This document shows, in pieces, positions 1 through 7,758 of a DNA stretch of 64,000 bases. Position numbers and translations under genes: made by a program. Source of the DNA: Mycobacteriaceae bacterium (GTDB lineage: Bacteria; Actinomycetota; Actinomycetes; Mycobacteriales; Mycobacteriaceae). Under the pieces are notes generated by a model. That model did no database searches. It was not told the DNA's origin and saw only the letters and a list, made by a program, of their open reading frames with translations. The DNA is taken from NCBI GenBank assembly GCA_019245755.1, contig JAFARC010000068.1, positions 54,861-118,860 on the forward strand. The letters run 5' to 3'. Position 1 is the first letter of the stretch; the number at the start of each line of letters is the position of its first letter.

Positions 1-4
1 GGCG

Positions 5-298
5 GTGCGCGATGAGGAAAGCGTGGTGACCTCATTGCTGCAATCGATCCATGCTCTGGTGGACAACCACGTACAAACCACGGCACCGCCGCAACCGCAG
101 TATCAGCCACCGGCCTACCCGGCGCCACCACCCGTTGAGTACGCGGCTCCGCCCCAATATCAGCCGCAGCCGTACGGCGGCGCCGGGGGCGGCAACCTGC
201 ACCGCTTCCTCGGCAGCGGCTTCGGGCAAGCCATCGTGACCGGCGCCGGGTTCGGTATCGGCGACGACCTCATCAACAACATCTTCGGGCGGCTATAG
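5..298 (+). CDS. Proline/tyrosine/glutamine-rich hypothetical protein, possibly 5'-truncated by the window edge
   Basis: Short open frame ending in a clear TAG. The first visible start is a GTG only four bases into the window and the frame is open upstream of it, so the true N-terminus may lie outside. The predicted product has a short amphipathic segment (residues 1-25), a linker made of repeated Gln/Pro/Tyr/Ala (about residues 26-58), and a glycine-rich, mildly hydrophobic C-terminus ending in Phe-Gly-Arg-Leu. This layout (helical head, Pro-rich linker, Gly-rich tail) recalls DUF2076-type proteins, but the match is impressionistic. No catalytic motif is visible and the function is unknown. 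Confidence 0.5.
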   Translation: MRDEESVVTSLLQSIHALVDNHVQTTAPPQPQYQPPAYPAPPPVEYAAPPQYQPQPYGGAGGGNLHRFLGSGFGQAIVTGAGFGIGDDLINNIFGRL

Positions 299-382
299 CC
301 CGGTGCGGACCGCGCGCCGGCGCCCTGAAAGGCACCCTCGACGTGCGGGTTGGGGCATCTCCGTCGATAATCCGGATCTACT

Positions 383-1963
383 ATGACCGCGCAGCTGGCC
401 GCTTCGCCGGACGCCACCGCTGTGTCCGCGCGGCAACCACCGCGGCATCGGCTGCCCCCATCGGCGAACCGGCGCATGCTCATCGCCGGCCGCGTCTTGG
501 TGGCGCTGGTGGCGGTGTGCGTCTTGGCTGCCACCGGTATCGGGTGGTCGGGGCTGCGGCACCTATCCAGCGGTATCACCACCTCGCAGGCGTTGGTGGG
601 GGTGCCGGTGTCCAGCGGCGGCGAACAAAACATCCTCATCATGGGATTGGACAGCCGTCTGGATCAGCACGGCCATCCGTTGCCGCCGGACATCTACGAT
701 ACGTTGCATGCCGGCGACGAGAACGTCGGCGGCTACAACGCCAACGTGTTGATATTGCTGCACATGCCGGCCGGGGGCGGTCAGGTCACGGCGATATCCA
801 TTCCGCGTGACGACTACGTCGACCTGCCGCGGTGTGGGGCGGGACCGTGCCGCGGAAAGATCAAGCAGGCCTATGGGCTGGCTTACGCGCATGTCCTGGA
901 CCCACGCGGAACCGGGGAATTCCCCAGCGACCTCACCGAAGCGCAAGAGCAGGAGGCACGCGAAGCCGGGCGCAAGGCCGAGATCAGCGCGGTGCGCCGC
1001 TTGCTCGAGATTCCGATCGATCACTTCATCGAATTGACCCTGGTGGCGTTCTTCCAGATCGCCAAGGTGGTCGAGCCCATCACCGTGTGCCTGAACGCCG
1101 ACACCGCCGACAGCTACTCCGGAGCCAACTTTCGCCGCGGTGTCCAGCAGATCGACGCCGCACAGGCGCTGGCGTTCGTGCGGCAACGGCGCGACATCAA
1201 CGATGACTTGTTCACCGACCTCGACCGGACACGACGCCAGCAGGCGTTCATCGCCTCGCTCGTCAACGCATTGCGCACCGGCGGGGCTCTCGACCGTCCC
1301 AGCACCCTGCACAACCTGGTCGATGTGGCGCGGCAAAACGTCGCGGTGGACGCCGGTTTCGACCTTGCCGGGTTCGTCCAACACGCGTCGTCGGTGAGCG
1401 GCAGCGATCTTTCGCTGTACACCCTTCCGATCACCGAGTTCGGCCAGGACTCCGACGGCGAGGACGTCAACTACATCGACGTGCCGACGATTCGCGGTAT
1501 CGTGCATGACCTCGTCGGCGCCGGCTCGCCGTCGCCGGCACACGTCAACACGGTGCTCAACGTGATCAACGCCACGCAGCATGACGGCCTGGGCGCGTCG
1601 GTCCAGGATGCTTTGGCCAGACGAGGATTCACGCCGGGCAGCACCACATCTGCCACAGCCGTCGCACCGGCGAGCACCGTCGAGTACGGTCCCGACGCAG
1701 GTGATGCCGCCAAGTCGCTCGCCGACCAACTGGATTTGACCGCGACCGCATCCGAGTACGTCGGTGCCGACACGGTGCAATTGATCCTCGGAACCGACTT
1801 CCCGGCAAGTGATTATCTCAGCATGAAGCCAGCGCCGACCGAAACCGCGGCGACCTCCACCACCCCGGTTCCGACGGTCTCGGCCACCGCGACCGGAACC
1901 CAGGCGCCCGCCCCCACCGACCTCACGCAGATGAAAACCGCTGCGGTGCCGTGTGTGAAATAG
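383..1963 (+). CDS. LytR-CpsA-Psr (LCP) family cell-wall ligase with C-terminal LytR_C domain
   Basis: LCP proteins transfer lipid-linked glycopolymers to peptidoglycan; in mycobacteria they attach arabinogalactan. The 526-residue product has a short cytoplasmic head, one membrane anchor (about residues 32-55), then an extracytoplasmic LCP domain beginning at the ILIMGLDSR motif (residues 84-92). Family signatures are visible: an Asp/Arg-containing SIPRDDYV segment (139-146) and the Arg-rich FVRQRRDINDDLF segment near residue 270, both of which bind the pyrophosphate lipid substrate. Residues of roughly 395-480 look like a LytR_C domain, followed by a Thr/Pro-rich tail. It resembles the M. 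tuberculosis LCP paralogues (CpsA group) but lacks the long proline-rich head of Rv0822c. The chosen ATG follows a GATAAT-like -10 element (366-371). Which paralogue it corresponds to is not certain. Confidence 0.87.
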   Translation: MTAQLAASPDATAVSARQPPRHRLPPSANRRMLIAGRVLVALVAVCVLAATGIGWSGLRHLSSGITTSQALVGVPVSSGGEQNILIMGLDSRLDQHGHPLPPDIYDTLHAGDENVGGYNANVLILLHMPAGGGQVTAISIPRDDYVDLPRCGAGPCRGKIKQAYGLAYAHVLDPRGTGEFPSDLTEAQEQEAREAGRKAEISAVRRLLEIPIDHFIELTLVAFFQIAKVVEPITVCLNADTADSYSGANFRRGVQQIDAAQALAFVRQRRDINDDLFTDLDRTRRQQAFIASLVNALRTGGALDRPSTLHNLVDVARQNVAVDAGFDLAGFVQHASSVSGSDLSLYTLPITEFGQDSDGEDVNYIDVPTIRGIVHDLVGAGSPSPAHVNTVLNVINATQHDGLGASVQDALARRGFTPGSTTSATAVAPASTVEYGPDAGDAAKSLADQLDLTATASEYVGADTVQLILGTDFPASDYLSMKPAPTETAATSTTPVPTVSATATGTQAPAPTDLTQMKTAAVPCVK

Positions 1964-1970
1964 CCGGCCA

Positions 1971-2789
1971 CTACCGCTGCGGCGCCATTTGGTGCGCGAT
2001 CTGCACAGCTTCGTCGATCGGGATAGCGAAACCCTGACCGCCCCTTCCCTGCACGCGATAGCTGTCGGCGGCCGCGGTGTCGACACCGATCACCTGTCCG
2101 CTGCTGTTCACCAACGGCCCACCGGAGTCCCCCGGGCGGATAGCTGCGGCGATCTGGATCAGCCCGGTCAACAGCTCCGATCTGTGGGTCAAATCGTCGC
2201 CGGCGGTTACGGTCTGGTTCAGCGCGGCAATCGTGCCGGGGGCCTGGCTGGGCACACCGCCCTTGCCGCCCGCGTTGCCGATTCCGACAACCCTGTCCCC
2301 CACCGCGACCTGCGACGAGTCACCTAACGGCGCGGTGACAAGGCCGCTCGCCCCCCGCAACTGCAGCACCGCGATGTCGTGACGGTGGTCATGACCGACC
2401 ACGCGCGCGCTGTAGGTGCGAGCAGTGCCGACGTCGGTGGCGCTGATCGTGGAGGCGCCCTCGACCACGTGGTTGTTGGTCAACACCAATCCCTGCGGAT
2501 CGAGGACGATGCCGGTACCGGCTCCCACCGCGTGCCGACGGCCCAGCGTGGTGTCGATGTCAACCACGGCCGCCACCACCTGGCCCAGGCCGGTCGACGG
2601 CTCGGCGGCGCCGGCCAACCGACTCAGCAGTTGAGCGGGTCCGGCGAAGCCCACGACCGAACGTGCGCACGCCGGGCAGGCAAGCGCGCCCACTACCGCG
2701 ATGACGGCCAGGATGGGACGCACGAGTGGCCTGCGGGCCGGCATCGTTGGCTGTTCGTCGGTGCGCACGGTGATCACCGTCTCCGACAA
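1971..2789 (-). CDS. PepA-like exported trypsin-family serine protease without PDZ domain
   Basis: Predicted secreted or membrane-anchored chymotrypsin-fold protease. One hydrophobic segment (about residues 24-42) acts as signal or anchor. The catalytic triad is readable: His107 in TNNHVV, Asp138 in HDIAVLQL and Ser222 in RPGDSGGPLV. The protease domain strongly resembles mycobacterial PepA (Rv0125, Mtb32A), including the 'GAGTGIV' and 'GQGFAIPI' stretches. The protein ends about 30 residues after that last motif, where PepA continues into a PDZ domain. A start 16 codons downstream (Met17, position 2741) is also possible and would shorten the cytoplasmic head. It converges on the LCP gene with only 7 bp between stop codons. 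Substrates are unknown; the neighbouring LCP gene hints at envelope work, but that is inference. Confidence 0.85.
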   Translation of the reverse strand: MSETVITVRTDEQPTMPARRPLVRPILAVIAVVGALACPACARSVVGFAGPAQLLSRLAGAAEPSTGLGQVVAAVVDIDTTLGRRHAVGAGTGIVLDPQGLVLTNNHVVEGASTISATDVGTARTYSARVVGHDHRHDIAVLQLRGASGLVTAPLGDSSQVAVGDRVVGIGNAGGKGGVPSQAPGTIAALNQTVTAGDDLTHRSELLTGLIQIAAAIRPGDSGGPLVNSSGQVIGVDTAAADSYRVQGRGGQGFAIPIDEAVQIAHQMAPQR

Positions 2790-2842
2790 AGCTGTGACGT
2801 CCCTGAATTCCCGATCGGTAGGCGCGATTCTTCAGCGGATCT

Positions 2843-4267
2843 TCAGCCCGAGGTGGGCAACCGCCGGTAGCAGGCCGCCAGCGCGGCGTATCGGCGTTCG
2901 ACGTCGCCGCGATCGGATACCTCGGGAACCGATTCGAGGTTGGCACGCTGGATCATCTCCGCCTGCTCCATGATGGAGCGTGCACGCGCGGGATCGGTGG
3001 TCTGCTCCATGATCGTGGTCAGCGCGTCGAGCTGGCGAATCATCACTGCCGGCATGCCGTGACCGGCCTGGCGGATCTTCTCGAACGCACGCTGGATCAA
3101 CCGCTCAAAGCTGACCTGATCGGAGATCAGGCGGATCGCGCCGGCGCTGTCACGGTGGACCTGGGTCGGCGCCCAGACCCGGGCGATTTTGCACAGGCTG
3201 TCGCCGAGCCAGTCAACACACGTCAGCGCGGTGAAGGTGTCGTTCGTCGCCGGCGACAGAGCGCGAATCGCGATCTCGACGAGCTGATCGATCCCGAAGG
3301 CCACGTCCTGGGTGAGCGTTCGATGCGGCCCGGTGATCTGCGCGCGCTCCAGGTATCGCGCCACCTCATCGGCGGCCTCCGGTGGCCACACCGCGGCCAG
3401 CTCCCGTCCCTCGACGAGAAAGTGGCCCGGGCGGTACGGCAGCCTGATCACAGCCTCGGCGCGCGCGGCGATGCGCACCAGCGTCTTGTGCCGGATGAAC
3501 TGCAGATAGCCGCTTTTGGGTGTGCGGATAACGCTTCCCTGCGTTTCGATCGTCGCGACCAATTCCCGCACAGACGCGCGATCCCCGGGAGCGTCACCCT
3601 TCGCGGGAGCAGCGTCGGCACTTTGCACCTCCACCGCGCGGGCCAGGTCGTTGGCGATGCCCGCAATGACCTGGGGAAGCTGAATCTGGGTGGCGATGTG
3701 GTGAATGAAATAGATCAGCACCGCCAGGTTGATCAGCACGAGCCCGAATGTGGTGGTGATCGAAATGTGGGGAACGAAGTCGCCGTGGTCGCCCGGACCG
3801 ATGGACACCAGCGCCACGACGCAGTAGACGAACGTCGCCACAAACGTTCCCAGGGTGAGCTGGGTGCCGCGGTCGCGGATGAAGTTGCGCAACATCCGCG
3901 GGCCGAACTGCGTCGAGGCCAGGGTCAACGTCACAATCGTGATCGAGAAGACGATGCCCACGACGGTGATGACCGACGCCGCAATCGAGGTCAGGATTTG
4001 GCGTGCCGCGTCGGCGGTTCCGCTGATGATCCAACTGGGCGCGGATAACCGACCGTTGTAAACGGCCCGATCCAGGCTGACGGTGCCCCAAAACAGCAGG
4101 ACCGCCACCAGCACCTCCACAGTGGGAACCAGCCACAGATTGGTGCGCAGCTCCTCTCTGCGCCAGCCAGAAAAGACCCCGCTCCACGGCACCGCGACAG
4201 CCGCCACGACCGATATACAACTGACCCGCCCGACGCCGCGCAACCGATTCGGCCGGAACGGGCGCAT
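2843..4267 (-). CDS. DUF2254 family predicted integral membrane protein
   Basis: The product has four hydrophobic segments in its N-terminal half: around 'LWLVPTVEVLVAVLLF', 'ILTSIAASVITVVGIVFSITI', 'FVATFVYCVVALVSI' and 'LVLINLAVLIYFI'. They are followed by a large soluble C-terminal domain, the layout of DUF2254 proteins. The conserved 'ASTQFGPRMLRNF' region after the second helix pair is characteristic. Biochemical function is unknown. The annotated ATG lies only 37 bp from the divergent monooxygenase start, and family members usually begin close to the 'LRTNLWLVP' segment. A GTG at codon 21 or 26 (positions 4207 or 4192) is therefore a credible alternative, leaving room for divergent promoters. 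Confidence 0.8.
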   Translation of the reverse strand: MRPFRPNRLRGVGRVSCISVVAAVAVPWSGVFSGWRREELRTNLWLVPTVEVLVAVLLFWGTVSLDRAVYNGRLSAPSWIISGTADAARQILTSIAASVITVVGIVFSITIVTLTLASTQFGPRMLRNFIRDRGTQLTLGTFVATFVYCVVALVSIGPGDHGDFVPHISITTTFGLVLINLAVLIYFIHHIATQIQLPQVIAGIANDLARAVEVQSADAAPAKGDAPGDRASVRELVATIETQGSVIRTPKSGYLQFIRHKTLVRIAARAEAVIRLPYRPGHFLVEGRELAAVWPPEAADEVARYLERAQITGPHRTLTQDVAFGIDQLVEIAIRALSPATNDTFTALTCVDWLGDSLCKIARVWAPTQVHRDSAGAIRLISDQVSFERLIQRAFEKIRQAGHGMPAVMIRQLDALTTIMEQTTDPARARSIMEQAEMIQRANLESVPEVSDRGDVERRYAALAACYRRLPTSG

Positions 4268-4304
4268 CCAGCAGGCTTACCCGCCGGTAAGGTACCGTCT
4301 GGGC

Positions 4305-5789
4305 ATGAGCACGCAGCAACACGACGTGGTCATTGTGGGAGCCGGCTTCGGCGGCATCGGGGCAGCGATCGAGTTCAAGCGGCTGGGCTTTGAGGACATC
4401 GTCATCGTCGATCGCGAAGACGACCTGGGCGGCACCTGGCATGTCAACCGCTATCCGGGGCTGGCCGTCGACGTCCCCACCACCACCTATTCCTACTGGT
4501 TCGAGCCCAACCCCAACTGGTCGCGGCTGTTCTCCACCGGCGCGGAGATCAAGAAATACGCCGACGACGTCGCCGACAAATACGACGTGCGCCGCCACAT
4601 CCGGTTCAACACCGCCGTCGAAGGCGCCCGCTGGGACGAGGACGCCAAGGCCTGGCGGGTCGCGCTGGCCGGCGGTGAGACGCTGACAACCCGTTATCTG
4701 GTCACCGCCACCGGTTTTTTGTCCCAGCCGCACACGCCTGACATCCCCGGCATCGGCAGCTTCGCGGGCAAGGTGATCCACACGGCGGCCTGGGACGACG
4801 ACTACGACCTCGACAACCGGCGGGTAGGCATCATCGGCACCGGTGCCACCGCGGTCCAGCTCATCCCGGAACTGGCGAAAAAGGCAGTCGATCTAACCGT
4901 GTACCAGCGCACGCCGATCTGGGTGGTGCCCAAGGTCGACCTGCGCTTCTCGGAGCGGGCCAAGCGGCTGTTCGCCAAGGTCCCGCTCACGCAGCGTGCG
5001 ATCCGGGCGATCACGGACGCCATCTACGAGTTCATGATCTTCGCCGCGGTGCTGCATCACCGGTACTTCCGCAGGCTCAACATCGCCGCCTCGGACCTGG
5101 CCAAGATGCACGGGTTCGCGTCCGTCCGGGACAAGGAGCTGCGCGCCAAGCTGACACCGGACTACGACTTCGGCTGCAAGCGGCCCACCTTCTCCAACAG
5201 CTATTACCGCACCTTCACCAAACCGCACGTGCACCTGCAAACCAGTGGGATCGCGCGCATCGAGCCCGACGGTATCGTCGCCAACGACGGCAGCAAGGCC
5301 GTCATCGACACCCTGGTGCTGGCCACCGGTTTCGACCTGTGGGAGGCGAACTTCCCCGCGATCGAGATCGTCGGGCGGGAGGGGCGCAATCTCGGGAAAT
5401 GGTGGCGAGACACCCGGTTCCAGGCCTATCAGGGCGTTTCGATGCCGTCCTTCCCCAACTACCTGAGCCTGGCCAGCCCGTACGCCTTCCTCGGACTCAA
5501 TTTCTTCAACACGATGGAATACCAGATGCGCCATATATCAAGGCTTTTCGGCGAGATGCGGCGCCGCAACGGCACCACCTTCGAAGTCACCGAAGAAGCC
5601 AACGCCCGGTTCCTGGACCGGATGACCGAACTGCTCGGCGACTCGCTGTTCAGCATCGGGAACTGCGCGACGGCGCGCTCCTATTACTTCAACCCCAGCG
5701 GTGAGGCGACACTGCTGCGGCCCATGTCCACCCGGGCCGCCGTGCGGGAAGCGTCGCGGTTCCCGCTGAGCGACTACGCGATCGCCTGA
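4305..5789 (+). CDS. Flavin-containing (Baeyer-Villiger type) monooxygenase
   Basis: A 494-residue FAD/NADPH monooxygenase of the EthA/MymA/Rv0892 type, which oxygenates ketones, aldehydes or heteroatoms. The FAD-binding GAGFGG motif sits at residues 12-17. A second dinucleotide fold carries GTGATAVQLIP. Between them lies an 'FAGKVIHTAAWDDD' segment matching the BVMO fingerprint FxGxxxHxxxW. A late ATGFDLW segment closes the FAD domain. The ATG at 4305 is chosen because the FAD motif begins within 12 residues of it; an upstream in-frame extension would have no homology. The small gene that follows begins 16 bp after the stop and is probably co-transcribed. The natural substrate cannot be deduced; activation of prodrugs such as ethionamide is a property of a different paralogue. 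Confidence 0.88.
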   Translation: MSTQQHDVVIVGAGFGGIGAAIEFKRLGFEDIVIVDREDDLGGTWHVNRYPGLAVDVPTTTYSYWFEPNPNWSRLFSTGAEIKKYADDVADKYDVRRHIRFNTAVEGARWDEDAKAWRVALAGGETLTTRYLVTATGFLSQPHTPDIPGIGSFAGKVIHTAAWDDDYDLDNRRVGIIGTGATAVQLIPELAKKAVDLTVYQRTPIWVVPKVDLRFSERAKRLFAKVPLTQRAIRAITDAIYEFMIFAAVLHHRYFRRLNIAASDLAKMHGFASVRDKELRAKLTPDYDFGCKRPTFSNSYYRTFTKPHVHLQTSGIARIEPDGIVANDGSKAVIDTLVLATGFDLWEANFPAIEIVGREGRNLGKWWRDTRFQAYQGVSMPSFPNYLSLASPYAFLGLNFFNTMEYQMRHISRLFGEMRRRNGTTFEVTEEANARFLDRMTELLGDSLFSIGNCATARSYYFNPSGEATLLRPMSTRAAVREASRFPLSDYAIA

Positions 5790-5805
5790 CCGAAGAGGTG
5801 AGGTC

Positions 5806-6063
5806 ATGTCAGCCATCACGCGGCTAACCGGCCTCGCGATCACCAGCGTCGGGCTGGCGCATTTCGCCAAACCGGAAGCGTTCGAAGCGATAACCGCATC
5901 GGTGTTCCCCCACAACACCGGCCAGCACATCGCGATCAACGGCGGAATCGAGACCCTTCTCGGGGTCGCCCTGGCGGCGCCCAAAACGCGCCGACTCGCC
6001 GTCATCGGGTCGCTCGGCTACGTCGCATACCTCGTCACCAATCTGATCCGCAACAGTCGATAG
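5806..6063 (+). CDS. Small hydrophobic membrane protein, conserved hypothetical
   Basis: 85 residues with about three short hydrophobic stretches ('LTGLAITSVGLAHF', 'IETLLGVALAA' and 'LAVIGSLGYVAYLV') ending in a basic tail. A GAGGTGAGG ribosome-binding region precedes the ATG. It lies 16 bp downstream of the monooxygenase on the same strand, which suggests a two-gene transcript. The pattern is reminiscent of small DoxX-like membrane proteins, but no diagnostic residue is visible and no function is assigned. Confidence 0.65.
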   Translation: MSAITRLTGLAITSVGLAHFAKPEAFEAITASVFPHNTGQHIAINGGIETLLGVALAAPKTRRLAVIGSLGYVAYLVTNLIRNSR

Positions 6064-6144
6064 CCCAACCCGGGTCGTCACCGAGCCGGTCCGGCCCCGG
6101 CGTCCGGGCGCCGGAGGCGCGGCCAGCGGCACGCCGTCCGGCGG

Positions 6145-6441
6145 TCATGAGTCGAGGATTTCACGGGCCAACTCGGCCAACGCCTTCCGGTCCGCGGCCA
6201 GCGCCTCCCGGCCGGCCGCCGTGGCGCGGTACATGCGCCGGGTGCGGCCGTCACTTACGCGCTGGACGGAAGTGAGGAGGCCTTCGCTCTCGAGGCGGTG
6301 AAGGGTCGGATACAGCGTGCCGGGGCTGATCCGATAGCCGTGGCGGCCCAGCTCCTCGGTGATCCAGGCGCCGTGAATCTCTTGGCGCGCAGCGTGATGC
6401 AGGATGTGCATCCGCACCGCGCCCCGCTGAAACTCACTCAT
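6145..6441 (-). CDS. PadR family transcriptional regulator
   Basis: 98-residue protein made almost entirely of a winged-helix DNA-binding domain. The recognition region 'HGYRISPGTLYPTLHRLESEGLL' (about residues 33-55) is the PadR signature, followed by a basic wing and a short C-terminal helix for dimerisation. PadR proteins are phenolic- or drug-responsive repressors that commonly control an adjacent enzyme or efflux gene. Here it is divergent from the zinc alcohol dehydrogenase, 300 bp away, with a transporter-like remnant between them. The dehydrogenase, the monooxygenase cassette or a lost transporter are all possible targets. Confidence 0.88.
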   Translation of the reverse strand: MSEFQRGAVRMHILHHAARQEIHGAWITEELGRHGYRISPGTLYPTLHRLESEGLLTSVQRVSDGRTRRMYRATAAGREALAADRKALAELAREILDS

Positions 6442-6527
6442 TGCCCCTGGATAACCCGTTTCAGCCCCGGCAATCCATGCCGAGGTGGGTTGGCATCCGA
6501 TCGGCTCAACTCCGGTGTCGACAGGCT

Positions 6528-6650
6528 GCGTTCATGGTGATCACGGGGCAAGCGGCTGACGCTGCCGCTGGCGTGACCGGCGCCTGGGCGGTCCAGCCTG
6601 CGACGTTCACGCTCTCGGTCCTAGCGGTGTTGCTGCGATCGCCGCGCGCG
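6528..6650 (+). pseudogene. Possible remnant of a major-facilitator transporter in the PadR-adh gap
   Basis: In the otherwise gene-free 300 bp between padR and adh, one plus-strand frame reads 'AAGVTGAWAVQPATFTLSVLAVLLRSP'-like sequence. This resembles the transmembrane segment 'aAaGvtgAyavDaaTFxxSvlal(L/a)xRsp' of DHA3-type major-facilitator exporters. There is no upstream or downstream continuation and no start with a ribosome-binding site. It could be a relic of an exporter formerly paired with the PadR repressor, or chance in a GC-rich frame. Confidence 0.25.
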
Positions 6651-6704
6651 ATGCGAGGGTTGCAGCGGTTGGGGCTTCAAGGCGCGGTCAACGCCGCTAA
6701 TGTT

Positions 6705-6725
6705 CCTGTCATCAGGTGTGACAGG
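6705..6725. promoter_or_regulatory. Inverted repeat CCTGTCA-N7-TGACAGG upstream of adh
   Basis: Perfect 7-bp arms separated by 7 bp, ending 15 bp before the alcohol dehydrogenase ATG and just before its GAGGAAGG ribosome-binding region. The size and symmetry suit a dimeric repressor operator (TetR or PadR type). The PadR gene next door is the obvious candidate binder, but this is inference. Confidence 0.45.
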
Positions 6726-6740
6726 TGAGGAAGGACGACA

Positions 6741-7754
6741 ATGGCCAACCATCAAGCGGTTCAGGTCCAGTCCGCAAGCGGTCCGTTGCAACTCGCCGAG
6801 GTCGAAACCAGGCCACCCGCACGTGACCAGGTGCGCATCGACGTCGCCGCATGCGGGGTGTGCGGCACCGACCGCGCGTTCGTCAACGGCGGATTCCCGG
6901 GTATCTCCTGGCCGCTGACGCCTGGGCACGAAATCGCCGGCACGGTCGCCGAGCTGGGTTCCGAAGTCGACAATTTCGCCGTCGGCGACCGGGTGGCCGT
7001 GGGGTGGTTCGGCGGGTGCTGCAACAAGTGCATTCCCTGCCGAAAGGGCTTCTTCATCAACTGCGAGAACGGGCAGGTGCCCAGCTGGCACTATCCGGGC
7101 GGATACGCACAGTCGGTGACGGTGCCGGCCAACGCACTCGCCCGGATACCCGACGAACTGTCGTTTGCCGAGGCCGCTCCCATGGGCTGCGCCGGGGTCA
7201 CCACCTACCACGCACTCCGGGAAACCAAGGCGGTCCCGGGCGACCGCGTGGCCATCCTGGGCATTGGCGGCCTCGGCCACCTCGGTGTCCAGTTCGCGCG
7301 TGCGATGGGATTCGAGACCATCGCGATCGCGCGCGGCGCCGCCAAGGCCGACGACGCGCACCAGCTCGGTGCCCACCACTACGTCGATTCCACCGCAGGG
7401 GATGTCAGCAAGGCACTTCAGGCGCTGGGCGGAGTTTCGGCGATCCTGGCGACGGCGGGAAACGCCGAGGCGATGGGCCAGACGATCGGCGGCCTGAATC
7501 CACGAGGAGAGCTTGTCGTGGTCGGTGTGACCGCCGAGCCGCTGCCGATCAGCCCCATCCAATTGATTTCGCCGTCGCTGCAGGTGACCGGCCACCCCTC
7601 CGGCACGGCCAGGGATGTGGAGGAGACCATGCATTTCGCCGTGCTGTCGGGCGTTCGCGCCCGCATCGAGGAGCGGCCGTTGACCGCAGCGGCCGAGGCC
7701 TACGCGGCGATGGAACAGGGACGGGCGCGGTACCGCATGGTCATCACGATGTGA
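6741..7754 (+). CDS. Zinc-dependent alcohol dehydrogenase (medium-chain dehydrogenase/reductase)
   Basis: 337-residue NAD(P)-dependent alcohol/aldehyde oxidoreductase. Catalytic-zinc ligands are in the ACGVCGTD motif (Cys41) and PGHE (His63). Structural-zinc cysteines form the cluster Cys94-x2-Cys97-x2-Cys100-x7-Cys108, with an extra Cys at 93. The coenzyme-binding Rossmann motif is GIGGLGHLG near residue 174. The length is typical for prokaryotic class III-like ADHs such as AdhA/AdhT. A GAGGAAGG ribosome-binding site lies 7 bp upstream of the ATG. Physiological substrate unknown. The stop codon lies 4 bp from the end of the convergent lpqL gene. Confidence 0.88.
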   Translation: MANHQAVQVQSASGPLQLAEVETRPPARDQVRIDVAACGVCGTDRAFVNGGFPGISWPLTPGHEIAGTVAELGSEVDNFAVGDRVAVGWFGGCCNKCIPCRKGFFINCENGQVPSWHYPGGYAQSVTVPANALARIPDELSFAEAAPMGCAGVTTYHALRETKAVPGDRVAILGIGGLGHLGVQFARAMGFETIAIARGAAKADDAHQLGAHHYVDSTAGDVSKALQALGGVSAILATAGNAEAMGQTIGGLNPRGELVVVGVTAEPLPISPIQLISPSLQVTGHPSGTARDVEETMHFAVLSGVRARIEERPLTAAAEAYAAMEQGRARYRMVITM

Positions 7755-7758
7755 GTCC

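Noticed and set aside
563..2086. 507-codon minus-strand open frame
   Set aside because: Antisense to the LCP gene, which has clear family motifs on the plus strand.
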